DNA from: a virus
Length of the DNA stretch: 64,000 nt
Reading direction: 5' to 3' (one strand)
IMG/VR virus record: IMGVR_UViG_3300022674_000045
Coordinates: 37,628-101,627 of that record
Of this stretch, positions 1 to 9,191 are shown one piece after another; the first letter of the stretch is position 1; every line of letters begins with the position of its first letter. A program made the translations under genes and the position numbers. The notes beneath the pieces are model-generated. The model saw only the letters and a list, made by a program, of their open reading frames with translations, did not search any database and was not told the origin of the DNA.

Positions 1-317
1 TGCATACCAGATGATGCAACATCTGTAAATTTTTGTAAGAATGTTTCACCATATTCATTTGTAAATGAGTCTGTTGGAAAGTTATCAGCTATAAAGGCAA
101 GTCTTATCGGTTGAGTATCTAATTGATATCCAAGAGAATTAAGGATCCCATTATATTTATCCCATGCTTCATTAACTCTAAATAATGTCAAACCAGATTC
201 AAAATGTGGTGTGCATGGAGTAATTTCCATGACTGGCATACTATTTATAATTTCCGTATCGCTTACATGTGATGCTGGAGGCATTCCAAATGTGTTATTA
301 AATGGTGATAGTTTCAT
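1..317 (-). CDS. Unknown protein, N-terminal part (cut by window edge)
   Basis: The first 105 codons of a minus-strand gene are open from an ATG at 317 to the window edge. An AAGGAG sequence lies 13 nt upstream of the ATG, rather far but the only candidate. The visible part is moderately hydrophilic with no signal peptide or recognisable motif. It follows the tape-measure-like gene with an 18-nt gap, so a virion role is plausible by position only. Confidence 0.7.
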   Translation of the reverse strand, partial: MKLSPFNNTFGMPPASHVSDTEIINSMPVMEITPCTPHFESGLTLFRVNEAWDKYNGILNSLGYQLDTQPIRLAFIADNFPTDSFTNEYGETFLQKFTDVASSGM

Positions 318-334
318 AGTATAAATTTATCTCC

Positions 335-3300
335 TTACTGATATGTACCCCTTGCAAGTCTATCTAATGTTGGGTTTGTCATTTTAAATCCTTTTCTTTC
401 TCCAGGTGCAACATTGTTAACTTGTGAGTTAGAAGATACAATAGTATTTGTTGAATTATTTATTTGAGCCCCATATGCCTTAGTTTGAGATTCAATCGCT
501 CTTCTATTTGCTTCAGCTGCCAACATTGCAGCTCTTTCTCTTGAAGCGTTTCTATTTAGTTCTTCTTTTGCATACTGATTCGCAAGAGCTCCTTCATAAT
601 CTAATGATATTGCGGATCTTTCATATACATTTGCTTCACCTAGTGAACCAGCCAAATCTCTTGCTAAAGTGCCACCACTTATTTTCTTTGCGTACTTTTT
701 AGCTTTTCTATATATAAACCCAATACCCCAAGGAAGATTGCTTAACCACTCATCAATGATTAATCCAATTTCTTTGAATCCTCTTATAAGATTTGGAATC
801 GGGAAAAAGAAATCTACAATAGCTTGTTTTAGCGTCTTTTTCCAATCATCTCCACCAAATACTGAACTGATTGTTTGTTTAACCCAGTCACCTATTGATT
901 TGATTCCATCCCATATTGTTGATATTACACCTTTCATTCCTCTCCATATTGGTCCAAGAATTGAAGATCCTTCCATCCATTCATCAATCTTTTTATATAT
1001 ATTTTTTCCTGCCCATTTTACTAATATCCATATACTCTTGATAGCTTCTTGCATAATGTCAAATGGAAACTTTACAACTTTCCAAAGACCACCAATTAAA
1101 TCTTTTACCCCTTCCCATTGTTTTTTTATTGCTTGTGATATGTCTGCTCCGCCAACGAATCCTAATAATCCACCAGCTATTGCTCCGGCAGCTCCACCAA
1201 TTGCTATTCCTATTGGACCTCCAAATGCTCCAAGACCAGCTCCGATCAATCCACCTTTTAATGCTCCACGTTTAGCACCAGTAGCACCAGATTTTGTTCC
1301 ACCCAGGAATCCAGCAATCCCTCTCATAAGCCAATTTTGAACATATCCTTCTGCATCTCCGGACATCATTGCGCTGACCATATCCCATAAACCCATTCCT
1401 CCGCCAATAGCTAATCCAGCGGTGCCAGCAAGAACTGCTCCACCTGCTCCAGCTAATCCTCTTGCTCCCCAGCCTAAAAGACCTCTTACCCCACCACCTG
1501 CCAGGGCGCCTCTTGCACCACCCAGAAGTTTGCCCATTCTTCCACCGGCTCCAATTGTTAATTTTTTACCACCACGACCAAAGAATTTAGCAATACCTCC
1601 AATACCTTTACCCAATACACCAAATACTTTACCAATAGGACCAGTTACTAACCAACTACCAAGTTTTCCAAAACTCATTAAAAGGCCTCTAAGTCTTCCA
1701 CCAATTGTTGTAAGCCAACCAAGTAACATTGGAATCCAGCCCTTAATATCTTTTCTAGTTTTATCTGCTGCTTTGGCTGCTTTCTCTGTAGTGTTTGCTG
1801 TTTTTCTAGCATCTTTTGCCATCTCAGCAATCTTTTTTTGTCTTTCCATTTCAGACTTATATTGTTTTTTAAAGTTTGCTTTTGTTAGCTTGGCTGTTCT
1901 CTTCGCATTTGCCCAAATATATCTAACATTTCTAGCAAGCTTTTTATATAGCCCGAAAGCTTTCTTTTGAAATGTTGCTGTTGTTGCAACATTCTCAGCC
2001 ATACTAGGTGAATGTGGTCCTTCTCTATCTTCTCTATCTCTTTCAGCTTTACTAATTTCTTTTAGATGAGAAACAACTTTTCCAGCAAATGTTTTTGTTG
2101 ATCTTACTGCTGCATCTGAAAACTCTCCAGCAGCTGTCATTCCCCTTTCATATCCACGTTTTGCTCTTTTTGCCATTCCACGTGCTGCAAACTCAGCATC
2201 AAACTTAGCATTCCATGCTGCTTCCTGGGCTGCTGTAACATAATCTTCACCACCCACTTCACCACCGAAGCGGCCTCTGATATTCTCTTTTGTTATTCCC
2301 ATATTTCTTAAGATTGCAGCAGGATTTAATAAATCATTAAAACTATGTATTCCTGCTTCATCAAGGGCAGCTCTGTCAAGACCAAGATTGTCAACAAAAG
2401 TTCCAAATAAATCAGTCTTGCCAAAACTTCTTGTAGTCATAAACTCTTTAATTTTTCCAAATAGAGTATAATGTTTACCACTGGTTGGAGATACCTCTTG
2501 TCCAACTAAAGCTTCAGCTGAAACTTTTGTATATTTCTCTATATTGCGAAGGTATGTCATACCTTTCATATAAATCAATGCTAACATATTAACTTGTTGT
2601 GCATAGATATTACTTGTACTTGTAGCTCTTTTTACATCTCCAGCAAATCCACCCCTAAGTCCAAACAGTGCTTTAAACGGACTTGTTATTACTGATTGCA
2701 ATGTTTGACTGAACATCAACATTGCTCTAAATGTTGGATGTTGTAGCAATGTTCTTTGGAACGCAATTCTAAATCGTGATGCTGTACCAATCATGGCAAC
2801 TTTTAATTCAAGAACAGCTTTTAGCAATCTATCTTGCCATGGTTTTTCTTTATACATTCTAGTTTTTTGAAATTCTTGAATAAATGTGCCAAATATATCT
2901 TTTCTATCTTGATGGATTTCTCCAACAAGTGTTTCCATTCTTACAAGGTTTTGTGATAGTGTATCAAGAACTACACTTAAGCGTTTTGAGATGTCTTCAG
3001 TTTTAACATCATCAATTCGCTTCATAATTTTATCAATTGGGGTGACAACTTCAGCCGCATGAACTTCAACAACACCGCCTTTCTTTACAAAACCACCTTC
3101 CTGCATCTTTGGTAATTCGCCTTCAGCTTGAAGTTCTTTATTTCTTTTAAATACGTTTCCTAAAGATTCTCCTGCTTTAGCTAATGTTCCAGAAACAGAC
3201 TCTTTCATATTTCTTGCCGCTGATTGGAATACATCGGTTTCCATAAATTTAGCAGCAAAATAACCAAACAGCGGTGTGGCTTTAGATAATGCCATTGCCA

Positions 3301-3670
3301 TTGTATTTTGTTTGTTAATACTTATATCTTCACCAATAGCTTTACCGTATTGGCCAATAGCCGCACTTGTTGCTTTTGCAGTATCAGTTGTAATATTTTT
3401 TACACCAACTGATAAATTTTGAATTGCTTTTCCTAAGCTTTTAACAACTCCATTATATGCTGCAGCAGTATCATTTGTAAATTCACTACGTTCCATATCA
3501 AGTTGTTGCATTAACCTTTGTTGCTCTTTTGTTAACGAACTAACCTCATTTGATATTTGTAGTCTTCTTTTATTTTGCTCATGGACAACGCCTTCCACTT
3601 TTTGATGAAGACTATTGATACGGCGAGCTCTATCACTAGACATGTTGATTGGTGGATCTTTGTCTGCCAT
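335..3670 (-). CDS. Tape-measure-like virion protein
   Basis: This 1111-residue protein has the composition of a tail tape measure or internal virion protein. The N-terminal third is charged and helical. Around residues 190-215 there is a GGVVEVHAAEVVTPID segment of a type often seen in tape measure proteins. Residues about 690-840 are a long run of Gly/Ala-rich hydrophobic stretches, followed by Trp-rich amphipathic segments. AAGGAG lies 9 nt before the ATG. It sits next to the terminase block, which fits a structural role. No enzymatic motif is seen. The specific assignment to tape measure is inference from length, composition and context; another membrane-interacting structural protein is possible. 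Confidence 0.6.
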   Translation of the reverse strand: MADKDPPINMSSDRARRINSLHQKVEGVVHEQNKRRLQISNEVSSLTKEQQRLMQQLDMERSEFTNDTAAAYNGVVKSLGKAIQNLSVGVKNITTDTAKATSAAIGQYGKAIGEDISINKQNTMAMALSKATPLFGYFAAKFMETDVFQSAARNMKESVSGTLAKAGESLGNVFKRNKELQAEGELPKMQEGGFVKKGGVVEVHAAEVVTPIDKIMKRIDDVKTEDISKRLSVVLDTLSQNLVRMETLVGEIHQDRKDIFGTFIQEFQKTRMYKEKPWQDRLLKAVLELKVAMIGTASRFRIAFQRTLLQHPTFRAMLMFSQTLQSVITSPFKALFGLRGGFAGDVKRATSTSNIYAQQVNMLALIYMKGMTYLRNIEKYTKVSAEALVGQEVSPTSGKHYTLFGKIKEFMTTRSFGKTDLFGTFVDNLGLDRAALDEAGIHSFNDLLNPAAILRNMGITKENIRGRFGGEVGGEDYVTAAQEAAWNAKFDAEFAARGMAKRAKRGYERGMTAAGEFSDAAVRSTKTFAGKVVSHLKEISKAERDREDREGPHSPSMAENVATTATFQKKAFGLYKKLARNVRYIWANAKRTAKLTKANFKKQYKSEMERQKKIAEMAKDARKTANTTEKAAKAADKTRKDIKGWIPMLLGWLTTIGGRLRGLLMSFGKLGSWLVTGPIGKVFGVLGKGIGGIAKFFGRGGKKLTIGAGGRMGKLLGGARGALAGGGVRGLLGWGARGLAGAGGAVLAGTAGLAIGGGMGLWDMVSAMMSGDAEGYVQNWLMRGIAGFLGGTKSGATGAKRGALKGGLIGAGLGAFGGPIGIAIGGAAGAIAGGLLGFVGGADISQAIKKQWEGVKDLIGGLWKVVKFPFDIMQEAIKSIWILVKWAGKNIYKKIDEWMEGSSILGPIWRGMKGVISTIWDGIKSIGDWVKQTISSVFGGDDWKKTLKQAIVDFFFPIPNLIRGFKEIGLIIDEWLSNLPWGIGFIYRKAKKYAKKISGGTLARDLAGSLGEANVYERSAISLDYEGALANQYAKEELNRNASRERAAMLAAEANRRAIESQTKAYGAQINNSTNTIVSSNSQVNNVAPGERKGFKMTNPTLDRLARGTYQ

Positions 3671-3683
3671 CTACATTATCTCC

Positions 3684-4601
3684 TTACAGCTTATTAATAG
3701 CTTGGTATACTTTTTGATCTGGACTAGATGCAAGTGTCAATAAAGAAATTACTTCTGATGGTGCAAATAATTCCTGATATGCAAATTGATTATCTTTAAG
3801 AGCGTCTATTGTAAAAATTTCTTTATATGCTACATATAATGGACTTACAAGATATTTGAATTTCATTGCAAGATTAATCATCATATGACCTAGTCCGCCA
3901 CCCTCTAATTTTTGTACCAGTTTAATAAAAACTATATATGATGTAACCATTTTAGTAAATTGATCATCCGATAGTGTTGAAGTAGGTTTAAATATTTCAA
4001 ATATTTTATCATAATACTCTTTCAATAGTTTATTGTCTATCATAAAACCTTTTCTACCTTCAATTTTGAAATACAAAAAATTTAAAAAATCTTTCATTTT
4101 GGATTGATCTATATTACTTAGATTACAATTTAACAAACGACAAAAATAAAACTGATAAAAATGAAGTAATTTTTCTTGGAATAAATTAAAAAATACTTTC
4201 GGTTTTGTAAATGAAAGTAAGTGAATTAATTCATGTAATGTAACACTGGCTAATGCATTATTTTGGACGAATGAAAAAAGATTTGCGCTTTGTTCAACAA
4301 AAATATAAACAATCTTCTTCTGTGGTAATGCTGCTCCTGCTATTCCTCTGAATTGAACTGGCTGCAACTTAAACATTGCTCTAAGAATACTTTTACTTTT
4401 ATATACTGGAGTTATTATTGATTTGGATGTTAAATCTTCTATTTTATTAAAAACTGGAGCACCTTTTCCAGATTTTCTAATTGCATTTAGATATTGCTTA
4501 ATTAATTGGGGCGATGTATAAAATGTTTTACCATCGAATCTATCAACGGGCTTTAAGTCTCCATGTGGAAGTCCCATAAATTCCGATAACTGTTTTTCCA
4601 T
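3684..4601 (-). CDS. Putative zinc metallopeptidase (HExxH)
   Basis: The 305-residue protein carries HELIH at residues 123-127 inside the context SVTLHELIHLLSF, the classic zinc-binding helix of gluzincin/metzincin-type peptidases. The rest is not recognisable to me. It lies between the terminase (9 nt downstream of its stop) and the tape-measure-like gene, so it may act on the virion during assembly, on the cell envelope, or on the host. No signal peptide or membrane segment is seen, which argues for a cytoplasmic or virion-packaged enzyme. AGGAG precedes the ATG. The third zinc ligand cannot be assigned by eye. Confidence 0.55.
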   Translation of the reverse strand: MEKQLSEFMGLPHGDLKPVDRFDGKTFYTSPQLIKQYLNAIRKSGKGAPVFNKIEDLTSKSIITPVYKSKSILRAMFKLQPVQFRGIAGAALPQKKIVYIFVEQSANLFSFVQNNALASVTLHELIHLLSFTKPKVFFNLFQEKLLHFYQFYFCRLLNCNLSNIDQSKMKDFLNFLYFKIEGRKGFMIDNKLLKEYYDKIFEIFKPTSTLSDDQFTKMVTSYIVFIKLVQKLEGGGLGHMMINLAMKFKYLVSPLYVAYKEIFTIDALKDNQFAYQELFAPSEVISLLTLASSPDQKVYQAINKL

Positions 4602-4609
4602 TTTAACTC

Positions 4610-6265
4610 CTATCTATTACTATATAATGATAATATATCTACAAACCCTTGCATCTCGCCAATGTGATCTTTTACATGTCTCATAATACCTTCATTTGAA
4701 ATATCTCCAACTGCTCCACTATTACCAGCTATAATATCTGTCATCTCAGACGAAAGCTGTGTAAACTCTTGTGTACTAATCAACATTGGTGGATCATATT
4801 TTCTTACATACATAACACATGATGTACTCAACACTAAGTCATCGTGACAACCTGTATCAGCTTCAACACGACCACTCGTTTTTGTTACTAACCCTGCAAT
4901 CTCCAAAGCTAATCTTTCTGATTTTACACACTGTGGATATTGCGTAATATATGAATATAGGGCATCAATCATTAACGGTCTTGTTTTTGAGTTAGTTGAA
5001 AGACCTGGTAATACTGTTTGTTTACCTCTTTTTTCTTTATAAATCATGTGCCCAAATTCGCTATAGTTTAATTGCTCAACAACCTGGTTACCATATGAGT
5101 TTGATTCTACAACAATCATTCCAGGATATTGTGCGGCCAATACTTTAACAACCTTAACATAATCAAGAACTTTGCATTTTCCTTGATATTCACAAACCTG
5201 CTCCATTGTTTCATAATCCCAAACAGTTACAGCAGATTTATCTGAACCATGTTCAGGTGCGGTATCAACTCCCATTATATAATATCTTCCTGGCACAGCA
5301 TGAGAAAATTTCCAAATTTCTCCATTGAAGATTTTTGTTTTTTCAATTGGTTGTTGTACAGCATCTTGAACTTTTTCAACAGTTTCAGGTTCAAAGAATG
5401 ATCCTTCTGCTGGTAAGAATTTTAACTCAAGCTCTTGTGCGATTTTTCTTTGATCATTATCAAATAGAGCACATTGAGTTTTATACCAATCAGGATCTTC
5501 TGATAACTCAGGAATACTTCTCCAATGAATTACAAATGGTTCAAAAATATCATCTCTTGATACTGCGCTTTGATATCTTTTAAAATACCATTCTCCAATT
5601 CCAACTGTTTTATTTGGAGTTGAAAGAACAACAGTACCATATGGAACATTTGCTTTCTTGGCTTGCATCTGGTTCGTTGATAAAGCTGGAACCATAGAAG
5701 TCCAGGCGGTATCAATATGATGAACAAATGCTGCTTCGTCAATTACCAAGAATGTCAATGCCTTACCACGAAGGGTTTTATCTGGAGCATTTGGATTAAC
5801 AGGAGAAGCATAAACTTTTGATCCGTTTGTTAAAATAAATGATTGTTCTGTTCTCTTTGAAAATCCTTTACCCAGTGGCCCCTTTGGAGGTTTCATCCAA
5901 TCAGGTAATTTTTCAACCATACCACGAATAGCTCTAGCAAAGTCCGTAGCTTCTTTCCCATCCTTTGAAATAATACCAATAACAGCATTATCAAAGAAGT
6001 TTGCCAACCAGGCAGAATAGGCTTGAATTATAGTTGAGATTCCAATCTGACGGCTCTTCAAAACCAATACATAATGTTTTTCTTCAACTAAATTAACAAG
6101 TTCTACCTGTTTTTTATATGGTACAAGATTAATGTCTTTTCCCGGAACTTCGATTAATATATACGTTCGGCAAAAATATTCAAAGTCGGATTTACACCTC
6201 AAGTATTCAGTTACATACTTATCTGCTAATCCTTGTAGATCTTTCGGTGTTTGTATTGATGCCAT
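4610..6265 (-). CDS. terL: Terminase large subunit
   Basis: The 551-residue protein has the two domains of a phage packaging motor. The ATPase domain shows a T4-type Walker A at residues 71-78 (SRQIGIST) and a Walker B at about 174-177 (FLVIDEAAF). The RNase H-like nuclease domain begins near residue 330 with IMGVDTAPE, where the aspartate should bind metal, followed by VVESNSYG and a late acidic stretch (GCHDDLVLS). Length is normal for the T4 gp17 family. The start has AAAGGGAG 6 nt upstream. No small terminase subunit is evident nearby. Confidence 0.93.
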   Translation of the reverse strand: MASIQTPKDLQGLADKYVTEYLRCKSDFEYFCRTYILIEVPGKDINLVPYKKQVELVNLVEEKHYVLVLKSRQIGISTIIQAYSAWLANFFDNAVIGIISKDGKEATDFARAIRGMVEKLPDWMKPPKGPLGKGFSKRTEQSFILTNGSKVYASPVNPNAPDKTLRGKALTFLVIDEAAFVHHIDTAWTSMVPALSTNQMQAKKANVPYGTVVLSTPNKTVGIGEWYFKRYQSAVSRDDIFEPFVIHWRSIPELSEDPDWYKTQCALFDNDQRKIAQELELKFLPAEGSFFEPETVEKVQDAVQQPIEKTKIFNGEIWKFSHAVPGRYYIMGVDTAPEHGSDKSAVTVWDYETMEQVCEYQGKCKVLDYVKVVKVLAAQYPGMIVVESNSYGNQVVEQLNYSEFGHMIYKEKRGKQTVLPGLSTNSKTRPLMIDALYSYITQYPQCVKSERLALEIAGLVTKTSGRVEADTGCHDDLVLSTSCVMYVRKYDPPMLISTQEFTQLSSEMTDIIAGNSGAVGDISNEGIMRHVKDHIGEMQGFVDILSLYSNR

Positions 6266-6308
6266 ACTATTCTCCCTTTGTTTTTTGTTCTAATTATTAG
6301 ATGAGTTC

Positions 6309-6332
6309 TCTATATATATTAATTAATGAAAT
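6309..6332 (+). promoter_or_regulatory. AT-rich phage promoter-like motif, rightward copy
   Basis: The block TCTATATATATTAAT, three variable bases, then TGAAAT occurs here on the plus strand. The same 15-base block with the same spacing to TGAATA occurs on the minus strand at 50421-50444 and 60539-60562, in each case just upstream of a transcription unit. This copy points right, against all surrounding genes, and leads into the small ORF at 6367. The block is partly palindromic, so activity toward the terminase gene is also possible. Confidence 0.5.
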
Positions 6333-6366
6333 GAAAGAATTGTACAAAAAAACAAAGGAGGGAAAT

Positions 6367-6450
6367 ATGAATTTTTTTATCCGTTGTAAAATTGACAGTT
6401 CGATTTCTTCATTGCTGTCGTTTTGTAGATTATATAGAAACGAAAGCTAA
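6367..6450 (+). CDS. 27-residue rightward mini-ORF
   Basis: This is the only plausible plus-strand gene in the window. ATG at 6367 is preceded at 4-5 nt by AAGGAGGG, one of the strongest ribosome binding sites seen here. The peptide starts MNFFIRCKIDSS, is basic with two cysteines, and ends at TAA 6450. A GC hairpin plus T-rich tract follows immediately and the repeated promoter-like motif lies 35 bp upstream, so promoter, Shine-Dalgarno, ORF and terminator are in the right order. I do not recognise the peptide. It could instead be a noncoding antisense or decoy transcript. Confidence 0.45.
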   Translation: MNFFIRCKIDSSISSLLSFCRLYRNES

Positions 6451-6475
6451 GGGGGGACGCCCCCTAGTTCTTTTT
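6451..6475 (+). terminator. Intrinsic terminator of rightward unit
   Basis: GGGGG-ACG-CCCCC is followed by TAGTTCTTTTT on the plus strand. The T-rich tail exists only in the rightward direction, so it ends the mini-ORF transcript. It overlaps the stop of the leftward gene ending at 6464, and the hairpin may also stabilise that mRNA. Confidence 0.55.
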
Positions 6476-7741
6476 GTTGGTTCTATAGAGGTTGATATTT
6501 GCAGTTGTTTGCCAATCAGGCCCACCCCTTACAAAATTAATAATTGAACTGAATAGAATATATTTTCCTTCAAGATCTTGGTACTCAATAGTTTGTGGTT
6601 TAAATTTTACACACTCACCAACATCAATAAGATTTAATACTGGGAGGTTTCTTTCAATATTTAAAGAAATATGTGAAAGATCAGCAAGAGATTTTCCAAA
6701 TCTTGAGTTAAATAATGTTGCTTCTTTTTCGTATCCAGTATCCTCATTATAATATCTTGTTCTTTTTGCTGCTGAGTCAATAAATAAATTGTTATTTCGT
6801 TGACTATATAGTAATGAATAATTTTGTGCAACTGTTTGCAAATCTTGTGAGATTGTTGCCGTAATGGAGTCCTTTGGTTTTATAAGATGATTTATAGAAG
6901 ATCCTAAATCAGCAAATTTAGATGTTCCTAAATATTCAGTTTCTATTGTATCATATGTATAAAAAACATTTCCATCCAGAGCTTCTTCATAAATTTTTTC
7001 TTGAAGTTTAGAATCTCCAGAGGTCGATGCTAATTGGTAAACTGTAAATGTTTGATTTTTTCTTAATTTTCCTGTTAAATTTTTTATATAAACTTTATTA
7101 TCATGCTGACAAAATACCCCAGGAACTCCAGAAAACAACCCAAATCTTTGGTCTAAATACCCATCAAACATATCATCACTTGTTTTGTCATACTCTTTAA
7201 TTATTTTATAAAATGTAGTAGGAGGAATACAAACTTGATCTATCACTGCTTGATTTCTGTTGTAACTATCAAAATCAACAACTGTACCAACGGTAGCTGC
7301 TAATGATGAGACAATATCTGAAAGACGTTGACCAATAAAAACATCATTTACAAGTGTTGACATTGTAGTAAATGGTTTTCTAGCAAGGCATGTAATTGTA
7401 AGTCTAGTTCTATCCTTCATAGTCATTTCAGTCATTTGACCTTTTTCTGTTAACTGAAAATCCGAGTTCAAATACATCAATTCAACATTAATACTTGGAC
7501 CTGGATAGTCTTGTTCTCTATATAAAGTTATTTGTAATTTTATTGGCTCTCCACCGAAAATTTCTTCAACGATTACATCATTTGGGTCTAACAGGAAAGT
7601 AATATCAACAACTTGATATGCTGTTGCAAGGGATGAGGCAAACATTACTTCAAGCGTATCATTGGTATAGTCCAGGTCTTTTATTTTTACTTTTAATTCA
7701 TATAGTTTATTCGGTGTATAATAGCTTTTTTCTTCTGGCAT
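6464..7741 (-). CDS. Unknown protein, probable virion component
   Basis: The 425-residue protein is rich in beta-forming segments with evenly spread aromatic residues, as in tail or baseplate hub proteins. No catalytic motif, signal peptide or membrane segment is visible. It is transcribed ahead of the terminase, separated by a 198-bp region holding a rightward unit. The start ATG has AAAGGGATAGG upstream. The structural assignment is from position and composition only. Confidence 0.6.
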   Translation of the reverse strand: MPEEKSYYTPNKLYELKVKIKDLDYTNDTLEVMFASSLATAYQVVDITFLLDPNDVIVEEIFGGEPIKLQITLYREQDYPGPSINVELMYLNSDFQLTEKGQMTEMTMKDRTRLTITCLARKPFTTMSTLVNDVFIGQRLSDIVSSLAATVGTVVDFDSYNRNQAVIDQVCIPPTTFYKIIKEYDKTSDDMFDGYLDQRFGLFSGVPGVFCQHDNKVYIKNLTGKLRKNQTFTVYQLASTSGDSKLQEKIYEEALDGNVFYTYDTIETEYLGTSKFADLGSSINHLIKPKDSITATISQDLQTVAQNYSLLYSQRNNNLFIDSAAKRTRYYNEDTGYEKEATLFNSRFGKSLADLSHISLNIERNLPVLNLIDVGECVKFKPQTIEYQDLEGKYILFSSIINFVRGGPDWQTTANINLYRTNKKN

Positions 7742-7784
7742 GATCTACCTATCCCTTTTTATTTTTTGTTCCAAAAAAAATAAA

Positions 7785-7904
7785 GTGTGGGCAAAACAAT
7801 ACATTAACAACTGGATGACCAGTCCAGTCTGTATTGTTCCACCCACACCCAACCACCCCGGAATTAACCGGGCACAAAAGGAGGATGCCCTATGGAAAAG
7901 GGCA
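7785..7904 (-). terminator. Three-hairpin 3' UTR with intrinsic terminator
   Basis: Directly after the DUF932-like gene the minus-strand RNA can form three hairpins: a 6-bp stem (7886-7891 with 7899-7904), a CCGG-type 5-bp stem (7857-7861 with 7868-7872), and a long branched hairpin. The long one has outer arms GTGTGGG/CCCACAC (7785-7791, 7842-7848), a 9-bp arm AACAATACA/TGTATTGTT (7795-7803, 7830-7838) and an inner CTGGA/TCCAG stem. A TTTATTTTTTTT run follows at 7773-7784. The structure is larger than an ordinary terminator and could be a stable 3' UTR or a processed small RNA. Confidence 0.75.
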
Positions 7905-8822
7905 CTATGATGATTGAAGTCTTTCTAAGACTTCGAACATCCTTTGAGGAATAACCAAAACACTTTCCGCTGCATTTTCCATCAAGCGTTTTGTGTTCAG
8001 GTTTGGTTCAAAACTACTGTAGCGTACAATAGCTAAGAACATTTGCCATGCAGTTGGAAGTTGGTTTCCAGACTCACGTTGAATTTCATCCAATAATGTG
8101 GAAACAGCTTCCCTTCTCTTTTTACCAAAACCTTCAATGACATCTAACACTGCAAGCATTTCAGTTTCATTTAATGTACTTGAAAAGCTTTGAGTAATCA
8201 TATCAGCGATGCCTGTTGTAAAGGCTTCCATATATGAGTTTACTGCTGACGTTACACTTGTGCTTGAACTTGCAATATGAACTTGCCTTAATTCGCCCAA
8301 GCTAAAACCAAAAGTTACACGGTTACGAGCATAAGCCATTGAAATTCCAAAGGCAACTGAAGCTGCTCTTGTTCCGTTATAGCTATTATTCACAATCATA
8401 ACTGGCAACACATCACCTGCATTTGCAACCTGTTGACCATTTTGAATAATGATCTCATTACGCATACGGGTATTATCATATGTCATGATTGTATTTTCTG
8501 TCATAATTGGCATTCCAACTGACAGAATAGCATCTCTAATTCGTTGATTTAAAACATCATTACCGATGAATTTGTAAAGATTTGAAACATATCCAGCATA
8601 TTGATAATCAGTCCATTCTGGAGCCTTTGTAAATATAGCTATCATGGGTGCCTGTTGACCATCTGTTGGATGAAATAAAGTCGAATCTGAATTGTTTAAT
8701 AATCTTGTAAATAATTCACGATAAACTACTTCACCATATCTATCGGCATATGAATATAATCCTTTTATAGGGTTTGCTTCTAACCCCATATCACTTGCTC
8801 TTTCAGCAAACGATTCACTCAT
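7905..8822 (-). CDS. DUF932-like protein
   Basis: The 305-residue protein has the core pattern of the DUF932 phage/plasmid family: a beta segment with a strongly conserved NNSYNGTRAASVAFG stretch near residues 145-160, followed by AYARNRVTFG. DUF932 proteins are common on plasmids and phages; their function is not established. AAGGTGG lies upstream of the ATG, and the start overlaps the preceding gene by 8 nt. The elaborate structured 3' UTR and terminator suggest an abundant transcript. Confidence 0.55.
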   Translation of the reverse strand: MSESFAERASDMGLEANPIKGLYSYADRYGEVVYRELFTRLLNNSDSTLFHPTDGQQAPMIAIFTKAPEWTDYQYAGYVSNLYKFIGNDVLNQRIRDAILSVGMPIMTENTIMTYDNTRMRNEIIIQNGQQVANAGDVLPVMIVNNSYNGTRAASVAFGISMAYARNRVTFGFSLGELRQVHIASSSTSVTSAVNSYMEAFTTGIADMITQSFSSTLNETEMLAVLDVIEGFGKKRREAVSTLLDEIQRESGNQLPTAWQMFLAIVRYSSFEPNLNTKRLMENAAESVLVIPQRMFEVLERLQSS

Positions 8823-9189
8823 TCAATTCACCACCTTCTAATGGAATTACATCTTCATTTTTCAATAATACATTTTTCATTACTTCAGACAATCTCATAG
8901 ATAATGTATGTTGAAATAATTGATTGGATCCCTGGAATTTAAAATCGGTTAACATTTCAGCACAAATATCAATTGCTTCAGAAAGTGTTTTTTCTCCAGC
9001 TTCTCCGTTTGTATCTTTAATAACTTCAAATACAAAATGTTCTTTTCGTTCGACTGAGCGCTTTAGAAATATTGCTTTAACTGAATAATAAAGTTTTTCT
9101 GTAATAGTGGGACGATTAATCTTATAATTGGCCGTACCACAACTCCCACTTCCTCCACCTTCACTTGTCACTTTGCTGTGCAGTAACAT
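8815..9189 (-). CDS. Unknown 124-residue protein
   Basis: The N-terminal part has a GGGSGSCGT stretch, and the rest is a mixed alpha/beta sequence with an acidic C-terminus. AAAGGA precedes the ATG, and the gene overlaps the DUF932-like gene by 8 nt, so the two are likely coupled. No family is recognised. Confidence 0.6.
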   Translation of the reverse strand: MLLHSKVTSEGGGSGSCGTANYKINRPTITEKLYYSVKAIFLKRSVERKEHFVFEVIKDTNGEAGEKTLSEAIDICAEMLTDFKFQGSNQLFQHTLSMRLSEVMKNVLLKNEDVIPLEGGELNE

Positions 9190-9191
9190 AA

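Noticed and set aside
669-1340. Plus-strand open frame of 223 codons inside the tape-measure-like gene
   Set aside because: Pro/Ile-rich antisense of Gly- and hydrophobic-rich codons on the real strand; no ribosome site.
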